In this document: in pieces, positions 32,994 to 42,000 of the stretch
Position numbering within the stretch: position 1 is the first letter of the stretch
Layout of the letters: each line of letters begins with the position of its first letter
Assembly (NCBI GenBank): GCA_045655245.1
Contig: JAZOOX010000024.1
Coordinates: 1 to 64,000, forward strand
Origin: RGIG8785 sp045655245
Lineage (GTDB): Bacteria; Bacillota; Clostridia; RGIG8785
DNA: 64,000 nt
Direction of reading: 5' to 3'
Notes under the pieces: generated by a model
What the model saw: the letters and a program-made list of their open reading frames with translations, nothing else
What the model was told of the DNA's origin: nothing
Databases searched by the model: none
Position numbers and translations under genes: made by a program

Positions 32994-34349
32994 ATGTTCA
33001 AAACACATTCTCACATACACTTCATCGGCATCGGCGGTGTTTCCATGAGCGCCCTTGCACTGATTTTAAAAAACGACGGGCACACTGTCACCGGCTCCGA
33101 TTTTAAAGAATCGGCAACGACTTGTTTGTTAGAGACCCGAGGTATTCCCGTTTGTATCGGGCATCTCCCCCATCAGGTAGAAGGTGCCGATATGGTCGTC
33201 TATACCGCCGCCATCCACCCCGACAACCCCGAGCTGATCGCCGCCCGTGAAAAAGGGATCCCCACTTACGAACGGTGTGTGGTGTTGGGCGAGATGATGA
33301 AGGCTTACCGCTACCCCATTTTGGTATCAGGCACCCACGGTAAAACCACCACGACTTCGATGCTGGCATCAATCTTTATGGCTGCCGCAACCGATCCTAC
33401 CGTACTGGTCGGTGGAAACCTGGCAGGCATTGAGGGCAACCACCGCATCGGCAGTCCTCATTATTTTATCGCAGAAGCCTGCGAATATGTAGAAAGTTTT
33501 CTGCACTTTTTCCCCTTTGTTGCCATTTTACTGGATGTAGAAGAAGACCATATGGACTATTTCCGTGACTTGGACCATATCGTTTCGGCCTTTCACAAGT
33601 TTGCCGCATTGGTACCCAAGGACGGCTTGGTGGTGGTCAACGGCGATGACCCCAACGCCCTCCGCGCCACAGAAGGTCTTTCCTGCAAGGTGGTTACAGC
33701 AGGGCTGACGCCTACTTCCGACTACTACGCCAAGGACATCACCTATGACGATGATGCCTGCGCTTCCTTTACCCTTTGCGCCCCCGAAGGAGAGACTTTC
33801 CCCATTCGTCTGGGAGTTGCGGGGAGCCATAACATTTCCAACGCCCTTTGTGCCATTGCAACAGCACGGCGGTTTGACCTTGCGTGGGGGGATATTGCAA
33901 GAGGGCTTTTGCTCTTTAAAGGTGCCGAACGGCGGTTTGAGTATAAAGGCGAGCCAAACGGCACCCGGATCTACCACGACTATGCCCACCACCCTACCGA
34001 GCTGAAAACCACCTTGGAAGTGGGAAACAAAATCAAAAAGGACGGACGGCTGTTTCTCGTTTTTCAGCCCCATACCTACACCCGTACCCAGGCGTTTTGG
34101 CAGGAGTTTAAAGAGGTTTTGTCCCAGGCAGACTGCCTGATTTTGGCAGACATTTACGCCGCACGAGAAGCCAATACTTTAGGAGTGTCCTCTGCCGGAA
34201 TGGCGAAAGAGATTGCAGGCGCTGTCAACCTTCCCTCCTTCGAGGCGATTGCAGACTATGTACGCCGCGAAGCAAGGTCGGGTGACACGGTGATCACCGT
34301 CGGCGCGGGAGACATTTTCCGTGTCGGGGAAATCTTATTAAAAAAATAA
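32994..34349 (+). CDS. murC: UDP-N-acetylmuramate--L-alanine ligase
   Basis: A 451-residue MurC that adds the first amino acid to UDP-MurNAc in peptidoglycan synthesis. The N-terminal FIGIGGVSMSALA, the ATP loop VSGTHGKTTTTSM and the C-terminal YHDYAHHPTELKTTLE are intact. A good ribosome site precedes the ATG. It heads an operon with the mini FTR and thioredoxin genes, an uncommon partnership. Confidence 0.96.
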   Translation: MFKTHSHIHFIGIGGVSMSALALILKNDGHTVTGSDFKESATTCLLETRGIPVCIGHLPHQVEGADMVVYTAAIHPDNPELIAAREKGIPTYERCVVLGEMMKAYRYPILVSGTHGKTTTTSMLASIFMAAATDPTVLVGGNLAGIEGNHRIGSPHYFIAEACEYVESFLHFFPFVAILLDVEEDHMDYFRDLDHIVSAFHKFAALVPKDGLVVVNGDDPNALRATEGLSCKVVTAGLTPTSDYYAKDITYDDDACASFTLCAPEGETFPIRLGVAGSHNISNALCAIATARRFDLAWGDIARGLLLFKGAERRFEYKGEPNGTRIYHDYAHHPTELKTTLEVGNKIKKDGRLFLVFQPHTYTRTQAFWQEFKEVLSQADCLILADIYAAREANTLGVSSAGMAKEIAGAVNLPSFEAIADYVRREARSGDTVITVGAGDIFRVGEILLKK

Positions 34350-34359
34350 GGAGACAATT

Positions 34360-34557
34360 ATGTATATCAAATTAAACCCCAACGAAAAAGTAGTAGCTGC
34401 ACTTCGTGAAGGTTTGCAAAAAAAGGGCGGGTATTGCCCCTGCCGTCGGGAGGAAAAACCCGAATACTTCTGTATGTGCGAGGAGTTCCGCAAGCAGATT
34501 GAAGATCCCGAATTTGAAGGCTATTGCCACTGTATGCTTTATTATAAAGGAGAATAA
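34360..34557 (+). CDS. Miniature ferredoxin:thioredoxin reductase catalytic-chain-like protein
   Basis: A 65-residue protein with three Cys-X-Cys pairs: CPC (26-28), CMC (38-40) and CHC (56-58), and the ending GYCHCMLYYK. This is the pattern of the FTR beta subunit, which holds a 4Fe-4S cluster beside a redox disulfide and reduces thioredoxin with electrons from ferredoxin. Spacing differs from the classic CPC-X16-CPC-X8-CHC: here nine and fifteen residues separate the pairs, and the middle pair is CMC. The next gene, two bases on, encodes thioredoxin. No FTR alpha chain is seen. Confidence 0.8.
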   Translation: MYIKLNPNEKVVAALREGLQKKGGYCPCRREEKPEYFCMCEEFRKQIEDPEFEGYCHCMLYYKGE

Positions 34558-34559
34558 AA

Positions 34560-34874
34560 ATGGCTGAAATTATTTTAACCGCAGAAAATTTTGAAACCGA
34601 GGTATTGCAGTCGGACATTCCCGTGCTGGTAGATTTTTGGGCGACCTGGTGCGGTCCTTGCATGATGCTGGCGCCTATCGTAGAAGAACTGGCAGAAGAG
34701 CTGGCGGGAAAGGTCAAGGTCTGCAAAGTCAACGTGGACGAGCAACCCCTGCTTGCGACTCAATTCCGCATCGTCAGCATCCCCACCCTGTTGCTGTTTG
34801 AAGAGGGTGCGGTCAAGGCAAGTACTCTGGGCTACCTCACCAAAGATCAGCTAAAATCGAAACTGGGTTTGTGA
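34560..34874 (+). CDS. trxA: Thioredoxin
   Basis: A 104-residue thioredoxin with the active site WCGPC (C31, C34) after FWAT, the cis-proline region VSIPTLLLF and a conserved VDEQ turn. It follows the FTR-like gene by two bases, so the FTR-like protein is its probable reductase, drawing on ferredoxin. Last gene of the murC operon. Confidence 0.96.
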   Translation: MAEIILTAENFETEVLQSDIPVLVDFWATWCGPCMMLAPIVEELAEELAGKVKVCKVNVDEQPLLATQFRIVSIPTLLLFEEGAVKASTLGYLTKDQLKSKLGL

Positions 34875-34886
34875 TTTTTCTGTTAA

Positions 34887-34920
34887 TAAAAAAGAGCCCT
34901 CTTGGAGGGCTCTTTTTTAT
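34887..34920. terminator. Bidirectional terminator between trxA and fba
   Basis: AAAAGAGCCCTC pairs with GAGGGCTCTTTT around a TTG loop. It serves the converging trxA and fba. Confidence 0.92.
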
Positions 34921-34927
34921 GCTCTTT

Positions 34928-35791
34928 TTACGCCTTGTTAACAGAACCAAAGAGTTCCATCTTTTCCTTTACAGTTGCCTTGATGGCTTCAAAGCCGGGG
35001 GCCAGCAACTTTCTGGGATCAAAGCCTTTGCCTTCTAAATCCTTGCCTGCTTCGATATACTTGCGGGTAGCTTCGGCAAAGCTTAACTGACATTCGGTGT
35101 TAACGTTAATTTTAGAAACGCCCAGGGAAATGGCTTCCTGGATCATCTCGGCGGGGATGCCGGTACCGCCGTGGAGTACCAGGGGCATTACGCCGGTTTT
35201 TTCCTGGATCTTTGCCAAAACGTCAAATCTCAGACCTGCCCAGTTTTCGGGGTACTTGCCGTGAATGTTACCGATACCTGCCGCCAGCATATCAACACCC
35301 AGGTCTGCAATCATCTTGCACTCGTCGGGATCAGCAACTTCGCCGTTGCCGACAACGCCGTCTTCTTCACCACCGATAGCACCGACTTCTGCTTCAACAG
35401 AAATACCTGCAGCGTGTGCCTTGGCAATGATTTCCTTGGTCTTTTCGATGTTCTCGTCAATGGGATAGTGAGAACCGTCGAACATCACCGAAGAGAACCC
35501 TGCTTCCATCGCGCGGTGTGCGCCTTCGTAACTACCGTGATCCAGATGCAGTGCAACCGGAACGGTAATCTTTAATTCTTCCATCATTGCCTTGACCATA
35601 GCGGCAACGGTCTTAAAGCCGGTCATATACTTGCCCGCACCCTCGGATACACCCAGGATTACGGGAGAGCGATTCTCCTCAGCGGTCAGTAAAATCGCCT
35701 TGGTCCACTCCAGATTATTGATGTTAAACTGTCCTACCGCATACTTACCAGCCTTGGCTTTCTGCAGCATCTCGGTTGCCGATACCAACAT
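34928..35791 (-). CDS. fba: Class II fructose-bisphosphate aldolase
   Basis: A 287-residue zinc aldolase that splits fructose 1,6-bisphosphate. The zinc and catalytic region LHLDHG (81-86), the GSHYPIDENI loop, the second glutamate run VEAEVGAIGGEEDG and PLVLHGGTGIP are all present. Together with pfkA it covers the upper part of glycolysis. A promoter immediately follows the cysK stop, and no terminator lies between, so cysK readthrough is likely. Confidence 0.95.
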   Translation of the reverse strand: MLVSATEMLQKAKAGKYAVGQFNINNLEWTKAILLTAEENRSPVILGVSEGAGKYMTGFKTVAAMVKAMMEELKITVPVALHLDHGSYEGAHRAMEAGFSSVMFDGSHYPIDENIEKTKEIIAKAHAAGISVEAEVGAIGGEEDGVVGNGEVADPDECKMIADLGVDMLAAGIGNIHGKYPENWAGLRFDVLAKIQEKTGVMPLVLHGGTGIPAEMIQEAISLGVSKINVNTECQLSFAEATRKYIEAGKDLEGKGFDPRKLLAPGFEAIKATVKEKMELFGSVNKA

Positions 35792-35832
35792 TGTAACTCC
35801 TCCTAATATTGTTAAATTTTCTCAACCCGTTT

Positions 35833-35861
35833 AGTATACCCCAAAATGTGAAGTTTGTCAA
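35833..35861 (-). promoter_or_regulatory. Promoter of fba
   Basis: On the minus strand TTGACA (35856-35861), 17 bases, TATACT (35833-35838). It begins five bases after the cysK stop. Confidence 0.8.
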
Positions 35862-35866
35862 ATATT

Positions 35867-36790
35867 TTACACAAATAATGGGGAAGAAAGATAGCGTTCC
35901 CCTGTATCGGGAAGCAAGACGACCACATTTAAAGGGTCTTTGACCTCTTTGGCACACTTGACAGCCGCTGCTAACGCCGCTCCGCTACTGATGCCCACCA
36001 AGATTCCCTCGGTCTTTGCCAAGAGCCGTGCGGCTTGATATGCTTCTTCCTCGGTAACGGTGACCGTTTCGTCCAAAAGGCTCGTATCCAGCACCTCGGG
36101 AACGAACCCCGCACCGATGCCCTGAAGTCCATGGGCACCACTTTTGCCGTGGGTCAGCACGGGAGAAGAAGCCGGCTCTGCACCGACGATACGGACATCC
36201 GCTTTTTGCTCTTTTAAATAACGACCAACACCTGTAATTGTGCCTCCCGTTCCGATTCCCGCCACAAACCAATCCACCGTACCATCGGTATCTGTCCAGA
36301 TTTCAGGGCCTGTGGTCAGGTAGTGTGCCTCTGCATTGGACGGGTTTTCAAACTGTCCCGCAATCCAGGCGTTGGGGACGGTTTTTGCCAGTTCTTTTGC
36401 CTTTTCAATGGCGCCGTTCATCCCTTTTGCGCCCTCGGTCAGTACCAACTCCGCACCATAAGCCGCCAACAGTTTGCGGCGCTCGACGCTCATGGTTTCG
36501 GGCATGGTCAAAATTACGCGGTAGCCGCGAATGGCACCAACCATAGCAAGACCGATTCCCGTATTCCCCGAAGTCGGCTCAATGATCACCGAGTCGGGGG
36601 TTAAAAGCCCTTGGGCTTCGGCGTCCTCGATCATCTTAAGACCTACACGGTCTTTCGCACTGCCCGCAGGGTTTTGTTTTTCCAATTTCACAATCAGGCG
36701 AACCGGCAGCTCCTCTGCCGCCGCAAAACGGTCTATCGCCACCAACGGGGTCTTTCCCACTACGCCTGTTAAGTCCGGAAAAATCTGCAT
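35867..36790 (-). CDS. cysK: Cysteine synthase A
   Basis: A 307-residue PLP enzyme that makes cysteine from O-acetylserine and sulfide. The PLP lysine lies in NPAGSAKDR (K46), followed by EPTSGNTGIGLAMVGA, GTGGTITGVGRYLKE and the C-terminal LLPDTGERYLSS. A promoter with TTGACA and TAAAAT lies upstream. No serine acetyltransferase gene is adjacent. Confidence 0.95.
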   Translation of the reverse strand: MQIFPDLTGVVGKTPLVAIDRFAAAEELPVRLIVKLEKQNPAGSAKDRVGLKMIEDAEAQGLLTPDSVIIEPTSGNTGIGLAMVGAIRGYRVILTMPETMSVERRKLLAAYGAELVLTEGAKGMNGAIEKAKELAKTVPNAWIAGQFENPSNAEAHYLTTGPEIWTDTDGTVDWFVAGIGTGGTITGVGRYLKEQKADVRIVGAEPASSPVLTHGKSGAHGLQGIGAGFVPEVLDTSLLDETVTVTEEEAYQAARLLAKTEGILVGISSGAALAAAVKCAKEVKDPLNVVVLLPDTGERYLSSPLFV

Positions 36791-36810
36791 TCCTACTCAC
36801 CTCTTTATAA

Positions 36811-36839
36811 ATTTTACCCTTATCTTTACCGTCTGTCAA
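36811..36839 (-). promoter_or_regulatory. Promoter of cysK
   Basis: On the minus strand TTGACA (36834-36839), 17 bases, TAAAAT (36811-36816). The likely start is about 15 bases before the ATG, so no leader RNA such as a T-box fits here. Confidence 0.75.
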
Positions 36840-36890
36840 TCGGTTTCTTCTATATAAATAAAGTTTTTTCAAAAAAATTTTAAAAAACAC

Positions 36891-36919
36891 TTGCAAAACA
36901 AAAAACCTTATGGTAAAAT
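36891..36919 (+). promoter_or_regulatory. Promoter of rplS
   Basis: TTGCAA (36891-36896), 17 bases, TAAAAT (36914-36919) with TATGG before the -10. A leader of about 68 bases precedes the ATG; it might hold an L19-type autoregulatory leader, but I could not match its structure. Confidence 0.78.
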
Positions 36920-36993
36920 ACTCAAGTATCAGTACGGATAGTCCTCTGTTTGCAAAGGGCAAGCATGAATGTTCGAGAATCAAGGAGGAAAAA

Positions 36994-37344
36994 ATGGATA
37001 TTTTACGCGCAATTACTCAGGAACAGTTAAGAACGGATCTGCCCGAACTGCAAATCGGTGACTATGTCAAGGTTTACATCAAGATCAAAGAAGGCAACCG
37101 TGAAAGAATCCAGATGTTCGAAGGCACTCTGATCGCCATGAAGCACGGCGGCATTCAGCAGACCTTCACCGTCAGACGTGTATCTTACGGCGTTGGCGTT
37201 GAGAAAACCTTCCCGGTTCACTCTCCCAAGATTGACCGTATCGAGGTTGTAAGACACGGTAAAGTAAGACGTGCAAAGCTCTACTACTTAAGAGACCGCG
37301 TTGGTAAAGCCGCCAAGGTTAAGGAACGTGTAGAAGCAAAATAA
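36994..37344 (+). CDS. rplS: 50S ribosomal protein L19
   Basis: A 116-residue L19 with RIQMFEGTLIAMKHGGIQQTFTVRR and the FPVHSPKIDRIEVVRHGKVRRAKLYYLRDR blocks. The start at 36994 is chosen because AAGGAGG lies five bases upstream; a longer frame starts in the promoter. It sits at the ribosomal subunit interface. lepB follows after a hairpin, a common order in clostridia. Confidence 0.97.
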   Translation: MDILRAITQEQLRTDLPELQIGDYVKVYIKIKEGNRERIQMFEGTLIAMKHGGIQQTFTVRRVSYGVGVEKTFPVHSPKIDRIEVVRHGKVRRAKLYYLRDRVGKAAKVKERVEAK

Positions 37345-37354
37345 GTAAGACGAT

Positions 37355-37382
37355 GAAGGGGACAACTACTGTCCCCTTTTTC
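37355..37382 (+). terminator. Terminator between rplS and lepB
   Basis: AAGGGGAC pairs with GTCCCCTT around a seven-base loop, followed by T3-5. Readthrough probably feeds lepB, for which I see no separate promoter. Confidence 0.8.
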
Positions 37383-37406
37383 TATCCCCGGAAAGGAGTA
37401 TCTTCA

Positions 37407-37991
37407 ATGAGTGACGAAATCTTAAACCCCACTCCCGAGGAGGAAGAAGAAGCCGAGGAGTTCTTCCCTTTGGGCACCAACTGGAAAAAAGAAATCAAGG
37501 AATGGCTTCAGGCAATTTTGTTTGCCTTGGTCATCGGTTATTTTATCATCAACTTCGTCTTTGCCACCGTCCGTGTAGAAGGTCAGTCAATGGACCCCAC
37601 CCTGGCACACGGTGACCGTCTGATTGTCTGGCGGTTGGGTTACGAACCGCAAAACGGCGATATCGTCGTGTTAGAACCGCCCATTTATAATGTTGACGAC
37701 TACTACGTTAAGCGGGTCATCGCCACCGAAGGTCAGACGGTACAGATTATCAACAACCACGTCTATGTCAACGGCGAAGTCCTTGACGAGCCTTATATCC
37801 AAGGCAGGGTCTCTGCCCTTGACTCGCGGTACGAACTACCGCAAACCATCCCCGAAGGCGCTTGCTTCGTCTTGGGTGACAACCGCGAACATAGCTCGGA
37901 CAGCCGTGCTTTTGGCTTGGTGCCCAACGACCACATTATGGGCGAAGTCAAGCTACGCGTCTGGCCGCTAAACAGCTTAGGAGTGTTTTAA
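37407..37991 (+). CDS. lepB: Type I signal peptidase
   Basis: A 194-residue single-span membrane protease that removes signal peptides. The acidic N-terminus (10-18) is followed by one membrane helix (about 34-54). Catalytic S61 lies in GQSMDPT and K102 in YYVKRVIA; LGDNREHSSDSR is near the end. The start at 37407 follows AAAGGAG; the longer frame lies over the terminator. Confidence 0.95.
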   Translation: MSDEILNPTPEEEEEAEEFFPLGTNWKKEIKEWLQAILFALVIGYFIINFVFATVRVEGQSMDPTLAHGDRLIVWRLGYEPQNGDIVVLEPPIYNVDDYYVKRVIATEGQTVQIINNHVYVNGEVLDEPYIQGRVSALDSRYELPQTIPEGACFVLGDNREHSSDSRAFGLVPNDHIMGEVKLRVWPLNSLGVF

Positions 37992-37992
37992 T

Positions 37993-38868
37993 ATGAATTC
38001 TTCCAACCTGCAATGGTTTCCGGGTCACATGACCAAAACCAAGCGTCAGATTGCCGAAGACCTAAAAAAAGTAGACCTGGTGGTCGAACTGGTAGACGCC
38101 CGTCTCCCCTTAGCATCCCGCAACCCCATGTTGCACGAAATGATTGGGCAAAAACCGCGTATACTGATAATGAACAAATCGGATATGGCAGACGACGACC
38201 GAAACCGGGCTTTTGTGAACTATTTCAAAAGCCTGGGCATCATCACCCTGTTGGTCAACTCGCAAAACGGCGAAGGATTGGCACGGTTCCCCGAAGCGGT
38301 CAATCAGGCCCTTGCCGATAAGATCGCCCGCGCCCGTGAGAAAGGAATGCGGTTCATCCCCCGACTGATGATTGTGGGGATCCCTAACGTAGGGAAATCC
38401 ACCCTAATCAACCGCTTGGCTGGGAAAAAGAGTATGAAAACAGGCGACCGTCCCGGTGTCACCCGATCCAAACAATGGATCAAACTCCAAAACGGATACG
38501 AACTGTTGGACACTCCCGGCGTACTCTGGCCTAAGTTCGAGGATCCCGAAACCGCGTTGTTGCTCGCCTTTACGGGTGCCATCCGTGATGAGATTACCGA
38601 TATGGAAGAACTGGCGTTTTTACTGTTAAAACGGCTTCGCACCGACTACCTGGATGCCATCTGCGCCCGTTACCAGATCGACGATCCTGCCGAGGACGAT
38701 TTTGACCTGCTGGAACAAATCGGTCGGAAACGCGGTTGTCTCCAAAGCGGAAACCGCGTCAACACCGAGCGGACCGCCGCCATTTTACTGGACGAATTCC
38801 GTGCCGCCAAGCTGGGACGGATTACCTTACAAACCCCCGAGGTGAACGACAATGCTGACCACCTTTGA
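37993..38868 (+). CDS. rbgA: Ribosome biogenesis GTPase RbgA (YlqF)
   Basis: A 291-residue circularly permuted GTPase: G4 NKSD (61-64) precedes G1 GIPNVGKST (129-137) and G3 DTPG (173-176). The N-terminal WFPGHMTKTKR is typical. It is needed for a late step in 50S subunit assembly. The ATG comes one base after the lepB stop and its last 17 bases overlap rnhB. Confidence 0.96.
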   Translation: MNSSNLQWFPGHMTKTKRQIAEDLKKVDLVVELVDARLPLASRNPMLHEMIGQKPRILIMNKSDMADDDRNRAFVNYFKSLGIITLLVNSQNGEGLARFPEAVNQALADKIARAREKGMRFIPRLMIVGIPNVGKSTLINRLAGKKSMKTGDRPGVTRSKQWIKLQNGYELLDTPGVLWPKFEDPETALLLAFTGAIRDEITDMEELAFLLLKRLRTDYLDAICARYQIDDPAEDDFDLLEQIGRKRGCLQSGNRVNTERTAAILLDEFRAAKLGRITLQTPEVNDNADHL

Positions 38869-39442
38869 AGATGAAATCAGGGCCCGCGGATTCTTGCAGA
38901 TTGCAGGGCTGGACGAAGTGGGTCGCGGACCTTTGGCAGGACCGGTCTGTGCCGCCGCCGTCATCCTTCCTCAAGATAGTGAATGGGAAGGATTAAACGA
39001 CTCGAAAAAACTGTCCGCAAAAAAGCGAGATCTGCTTTTTGACCAAATCAAAGAAGGTGCTACCGCCTGGGCGGTAGGACTCATCAGCCCCGAAAAGATC
39101 GACGAAGTAAATATCCTAAACGCTTCGTTTTTAGCGATGAAAGAAGCGCTGGAACAACTCTCGGTCCGTCCCGACTATCTGCTGATTGACGGCAACCAAT
39201 GCCGATTCCTGCCCGAGCCTTTTGAATGCATTATCAAAGGAGACGGCAAAGTCGCTTCCATCGCCGCTGCTTCGGTTTTGGCAAAGGTCACCCGTGACCG
39301 TTTGATGGATGAATACGATGTGATCTACCCCCAATATGGGTTTAAAAAGCATAAGGGTTACCCCACCAAAGAACATATGGAAGCCGTCCGCACCTACGGA
39401 CCCTGCCCCATCCATCGGCGCAGCTTCCTGAAAAAATTTTAG
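38852..39442 (+). CDS. rnhB: Ribonuclease HII
   Basis: A 196-residue RNase HII that cuts RNA in RNA-DNA hybrids. The first catalytic pair is in AGLDEVGRGPLAGPV (D and E), with further acids in LLIDGN and the basic region KGDGKVASIAAASVLAKVTRD. The order rbgA-rnhB-yraN is conserved in Firmicutes. Confidence 0.96.
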   Translation: MLTTFEDEIRARGFLQIAGLDEVGRGPLAGPVCAAAVILPQDSEWEGLNDSKKLSAKKRDLLFDQIKEGATAWAVGLISPEKIDEVNILNASFLAMKEALEQLSVRPDYLLIDGNQCRFLPEPFECIIKGDGKVASIAAASVLAKVTRDRLMDEYDVIYPQYGFKKHKGYPTKEHMEAVRTYGPCPIHRRSFLKKF

Positions 39443-39451
39443 AGGTTCCCA

Positions 39452-39799
39452 ATGAATAACAAACAACTCGGTCGCTACGGAGAAGTCCTTGCGACCCTTT
39501 TTTTAAACTGCAAAGGGTACACGATCCAAAGCCGCAACTACCGCACCAATTTCGGCGAACTGGACATTGTAGCAAAACAAGGCAGAACCCTGGTATTTAT
39601 CGAGGTTAAGACCCGTACCTCCCATCGCTACGGCGGGGCGGCAGCCGCCGTCTCTGCCCAAAAGCAGGAGCGAATTCACCGCCTTGCTGCCGCATACTGC
39701 AATACCTACGGCTACGATCTTAACAAAACCGCTCTCCGTTTTGACGTAGTCGAGGTCTATCCCCCTTTGCGCATCCGTCACATCAAAGGCTGTTTTTAA
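39452..39799 (+). CDS. yraN: YraN family (UPF0102) putative endonuclease
   Basis: A 115-residue protein with the restriction-endonuclease-like fold pattern: LGRYGEVLATLFL, then ELDIVAKQGRTLVFIEVKTRT carrying the D and E-x-K metal-site residues. The biological role of this family is not established. It follows rnhB by nine bases in the usual context. Confidence 0.92.
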   Translation: MNNKQLGRYGEVLATLFLNCKGYTIQSRNYRTNFGELDIVAKQGRTLVFIEVKTRTSHRYGGAAAAVSAQKQERIHRLAAAYCNTYGYDLNKTALRFDVVEVYPPLRIRHIKGCF

Positions 39800-39844
39800 A
39801 AAGCGAAGGAATTCCAACCTCCCTCGGCTTAGGAAAGGACTTTT

Positions 39845-40720
39845 ATGTTCTGTGACCTGCACGCTGACACCCCCACCCGTCTTTTGACCGAGGGGTGTTC
39901 TTTTTCCGATCCCCGCCTGGGGGTAAACACCGCTGCAGTAGCTTCACTGGGCGAACCGCTGATACAACTTTTCGCCTTGTGGCATGACCCCGACCACCCA
40001 CACCGCACCGACCTTGCATTAGAACGATTTTTAAAAATTCTACCAGACTCCCCTTTTACGCTAAACGATGTTGCCGCAATCCATCAAGGCAAGTCGGTAG
40101 CATTATTGGGCATTGAAGGAGGCAACCTTCTGAGAAAAGACCCCCGTCGTCTGGACTTCTACTTCCAAAAAGGAGTGCGGTTTTTGACCCTGGTCTGGAA
40201 CGGCGAAAACGACCTTGCTGCCGCTCACGACAAAAGAGGCGGTCTAACTCCCGCGGGGCGAGTTGTTCTGGATCGAATGGACGCCTTGGGAATGGTGGCA
40301 GACCTGTCCCATTCCAATGAAGAAAGTTTTTGGGATGTCGCCGCACGGGGCGGACGACTCTTTTGCTCCCACAGCAATGCACGGTCGGTTTGCGATCACA
40401 CCCGCAACTTAAGTGATGAACAAATTCGCGCCGTCATCCACTCGGATGGCATTATCGGCTTGAACCTTTATCCCCCTTTTGTAGGCGGAACACGTCTGGA
40501 AGATTTGCTTCCCCACATCGAGCATATTTGCAGTTTGGGCGGTGCAAAAAATTTAGCCATCGGTTCGGACTTAGACGGCATCGATGGTTTCTTAAAAGAT
40601 GGAGAAAGCTCCTGCTTTTTCCCAAAACTGCGCCGTATTCTAACCGACCGCGGAATGGACCCGGACGCTGTTGACGGCGTTTTGGGCAAAAACTTTTATG
40701 ATAAATTTTGCAATTTTTGA
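39845..40720 (+). CDS. Membrane dipeptidase family (M19) metallopeptidase
   Basis: A 291-residue zinc dipeptidase-like enzyme. It starts with the metal motif DLHADTPTR, followed by the EGG loop, DLSHSNEESFWDV, CSHSNARSV and the C-terminal GSDLDGID. It has no signal peptide, so it acts in the cytoplasm despite the family name. It probably hydrolyses dipeptides, possibly with a D-residue. GGAAAGGAC precedes the ATG. Confidence 0.92.
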   Translation: MFCDLHADTPTRLLTEGCSFSDPRLGVNTAAVASLGEPLIQLFALWHDPDHPHRTDLALERFLKILPDSPFTLNDVAAIHQGKSVALLGIEGGNLLRKDPRRLDFYFQKGVRFLTLVWNGENDLAAAHDKRGGLTPAGRVVLDRMDALGMVADLSHSNEESFWDVAARGGRLFCSHSNARSVCDHTRNLSDEQIRAVIHSDGIIGLNLYPPFVGGTRLEDLLPHIEHICSLGGAKNLAIGSDLDGIDGFLKDGESSCFFPKLRRILTDRGMDPDAVDGVLGKNFYDKFCNF

Positions 40721-40729
40721 TTTTTAATC

Positions 40730-40757
40730 TTGCATTTTTCGAAAATTGTGGTAAAAT
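40730..40757 (+). promoter_or_regulatory. Promoter of the aminotransferase-proC operon
   Basis: TTGCAT (40730-40735), 16 bases, TAAAAT (40752-40757) with TGTGG before the -10. Confidence 0.72.
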
Positions 40758-40787
40758 GGGTAGAGTATGAAATTTGGAGGAATTACT

Positions 40788-41987
40788 ATGGCAAACTATT
40801 TGGCAAAAAAGGCAAGTTCGATCAGTGCTTCGCCCACCCTGGAAATTGATGCAAAGTTTAAAAGTATGAAGGCTGCAGGTGTCGATGTCATCGGCTTCGG
40901 TGCAGGCGAGCCTGACTTTGAAACCCCCGACTATATTAAAGAGGCGGCAATTGCTGCCATCCAAAACGGGGTCACCCGTTACACCCCCGCTTCGGGCACG
41001 ATGGAACTGAAGAAAGCCATTTGTGCCAAGTTAAAGCGGGACTCTAATTTGGACTACGAGCCTGCTGATATTGTTATCAGTAACGGTGCAAAGCACTCGC
41101 TGTTGAATGCATTTATGGCGATTTGCGATCCCGGCGATGAAGTCATCATCCCCGGTCCTTTCTGGGTCAGCTACCCTGAAATGGTCAAACTGGCTGACGG
41201 TGTGCCCGTCATTCTGCACACCAAAGAGGAAAACGGATTCCAGTTCACCATCGAGGACTTGGAAGCTGTTTGCACCGACCGCACCCGCGCCATCGTGTTA
41301 AACACCCCTTCCAACCCCACGGGCATGATCTACAGCCGTGAACTGTTGGAAGCAGTTGCCAAGTTTGCTGTCCAGCATCAGATTTACATCATTTCGGACG
41401 AAATTTACGAAAAATTGATCTACGATGGAATGAAACATACCAGCATCGCCTCGTTTGGTGAGGATGTCAAGGCGCTGACCATCTTAATCAACGGCGTTTC
41501 CAAAGCCTATGCCATGACCGGTTGGCGTATCGGTTATACTGCATCAGCCCCCGCTGTGGCAAAGACTATGGCAAACGTTCAGAGCCACGCCACTTCCAAC
41601 CCCAATTCTATCGCACAGGCCGCTACCGTTGCCGCACTGAACGGTCCTCAAGACGAAGTGGAAGAAATGCGCCGTGCCTTTGAACGCCGCCGCAACTATA
41701 TGGTCGAGCGGATCCAAAAAATGGAGCTGGTCAACTGCCTCCGTCCCAACGGTGCATTCTACGTAATGATGAACATTACCAAGCTGATCGGTCTGCACTA
41801 CGGCGAGACCGAGATTACCGATGCCGACACCTTCTGCTCCTTGCTGTTGGATAACGCCAAAGTAGCGTTGGTTCCCGGTACCGGTTTCGGCGCACCTGAT
41901 TTTGTTCGCTGGTCCTACGCCAATTCTACCGCCAATATCAAGAACGGTCTTGACCGTCTGGAAGCGTTTTTGGCAGAACTGAAATAA
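40788..41987 (+). CDS. Class I/II pyridoxal-phosphate aminotransferase (aspartate aminotransferase-like)
   Basis: A 399-residue enzyme of the AspB-like I-gamma branch. It has GAGEPDFETPDYI near the start, NTPSNPTGMIYSRELL, SDEIYEKLIYDG, the PLP lysine in SKAYAMTGWRIGY and the substrate arginine in VRWSYANS. The start at 40788 follows TGGAGG by seven bases. It most likely uses aspartate or a related amino acid with 2-oxoglutarate. proC follows 13 bases on. Confidence 0.93.
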   Translation: MANYLAKKASSISASPTLEIDAKFKSMKAAGVDVIGFGAGEPDFETPDYIKEAAIAAIQNGVTRYTPASGTMELKKAICAKLKRDSNLDYEPADIVISNGAKHSLLNAFMAICDPGDEVIIPGPFWVSYPEMVKLADGVPVILHTKEENGFQFTIEDLEAVCTDRTRAIVLNTPSNPTGMIYSRELLEAVAKFAVQHQIYIISDEIYEKLIYDGMKHTSIASFGEDVKALTILINGVSKAYAMTGWRIGYTASAPAVAKTMANVQSHATSNPNSIAQAATVAALNGPQDEVEEMRRAFERRRNYMVERIQKMELVNCLRPNGAFYVMMNITKLIGLHYGETEITDADTFCSLLLDNAKVALVPGTGFGAPDFVRWSYANSTANIKNGLDRLEAFLAELK

Positions 41988-42000
41988 AGGAAGGATTTAT

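Noticed and set aside
36791..36890. T-box or S-box leader before cysK
   Set aside because: The promoter at 36811-36839 places the transcript start within about 15 bases of the ATG, leaving no room for a riboswitch.
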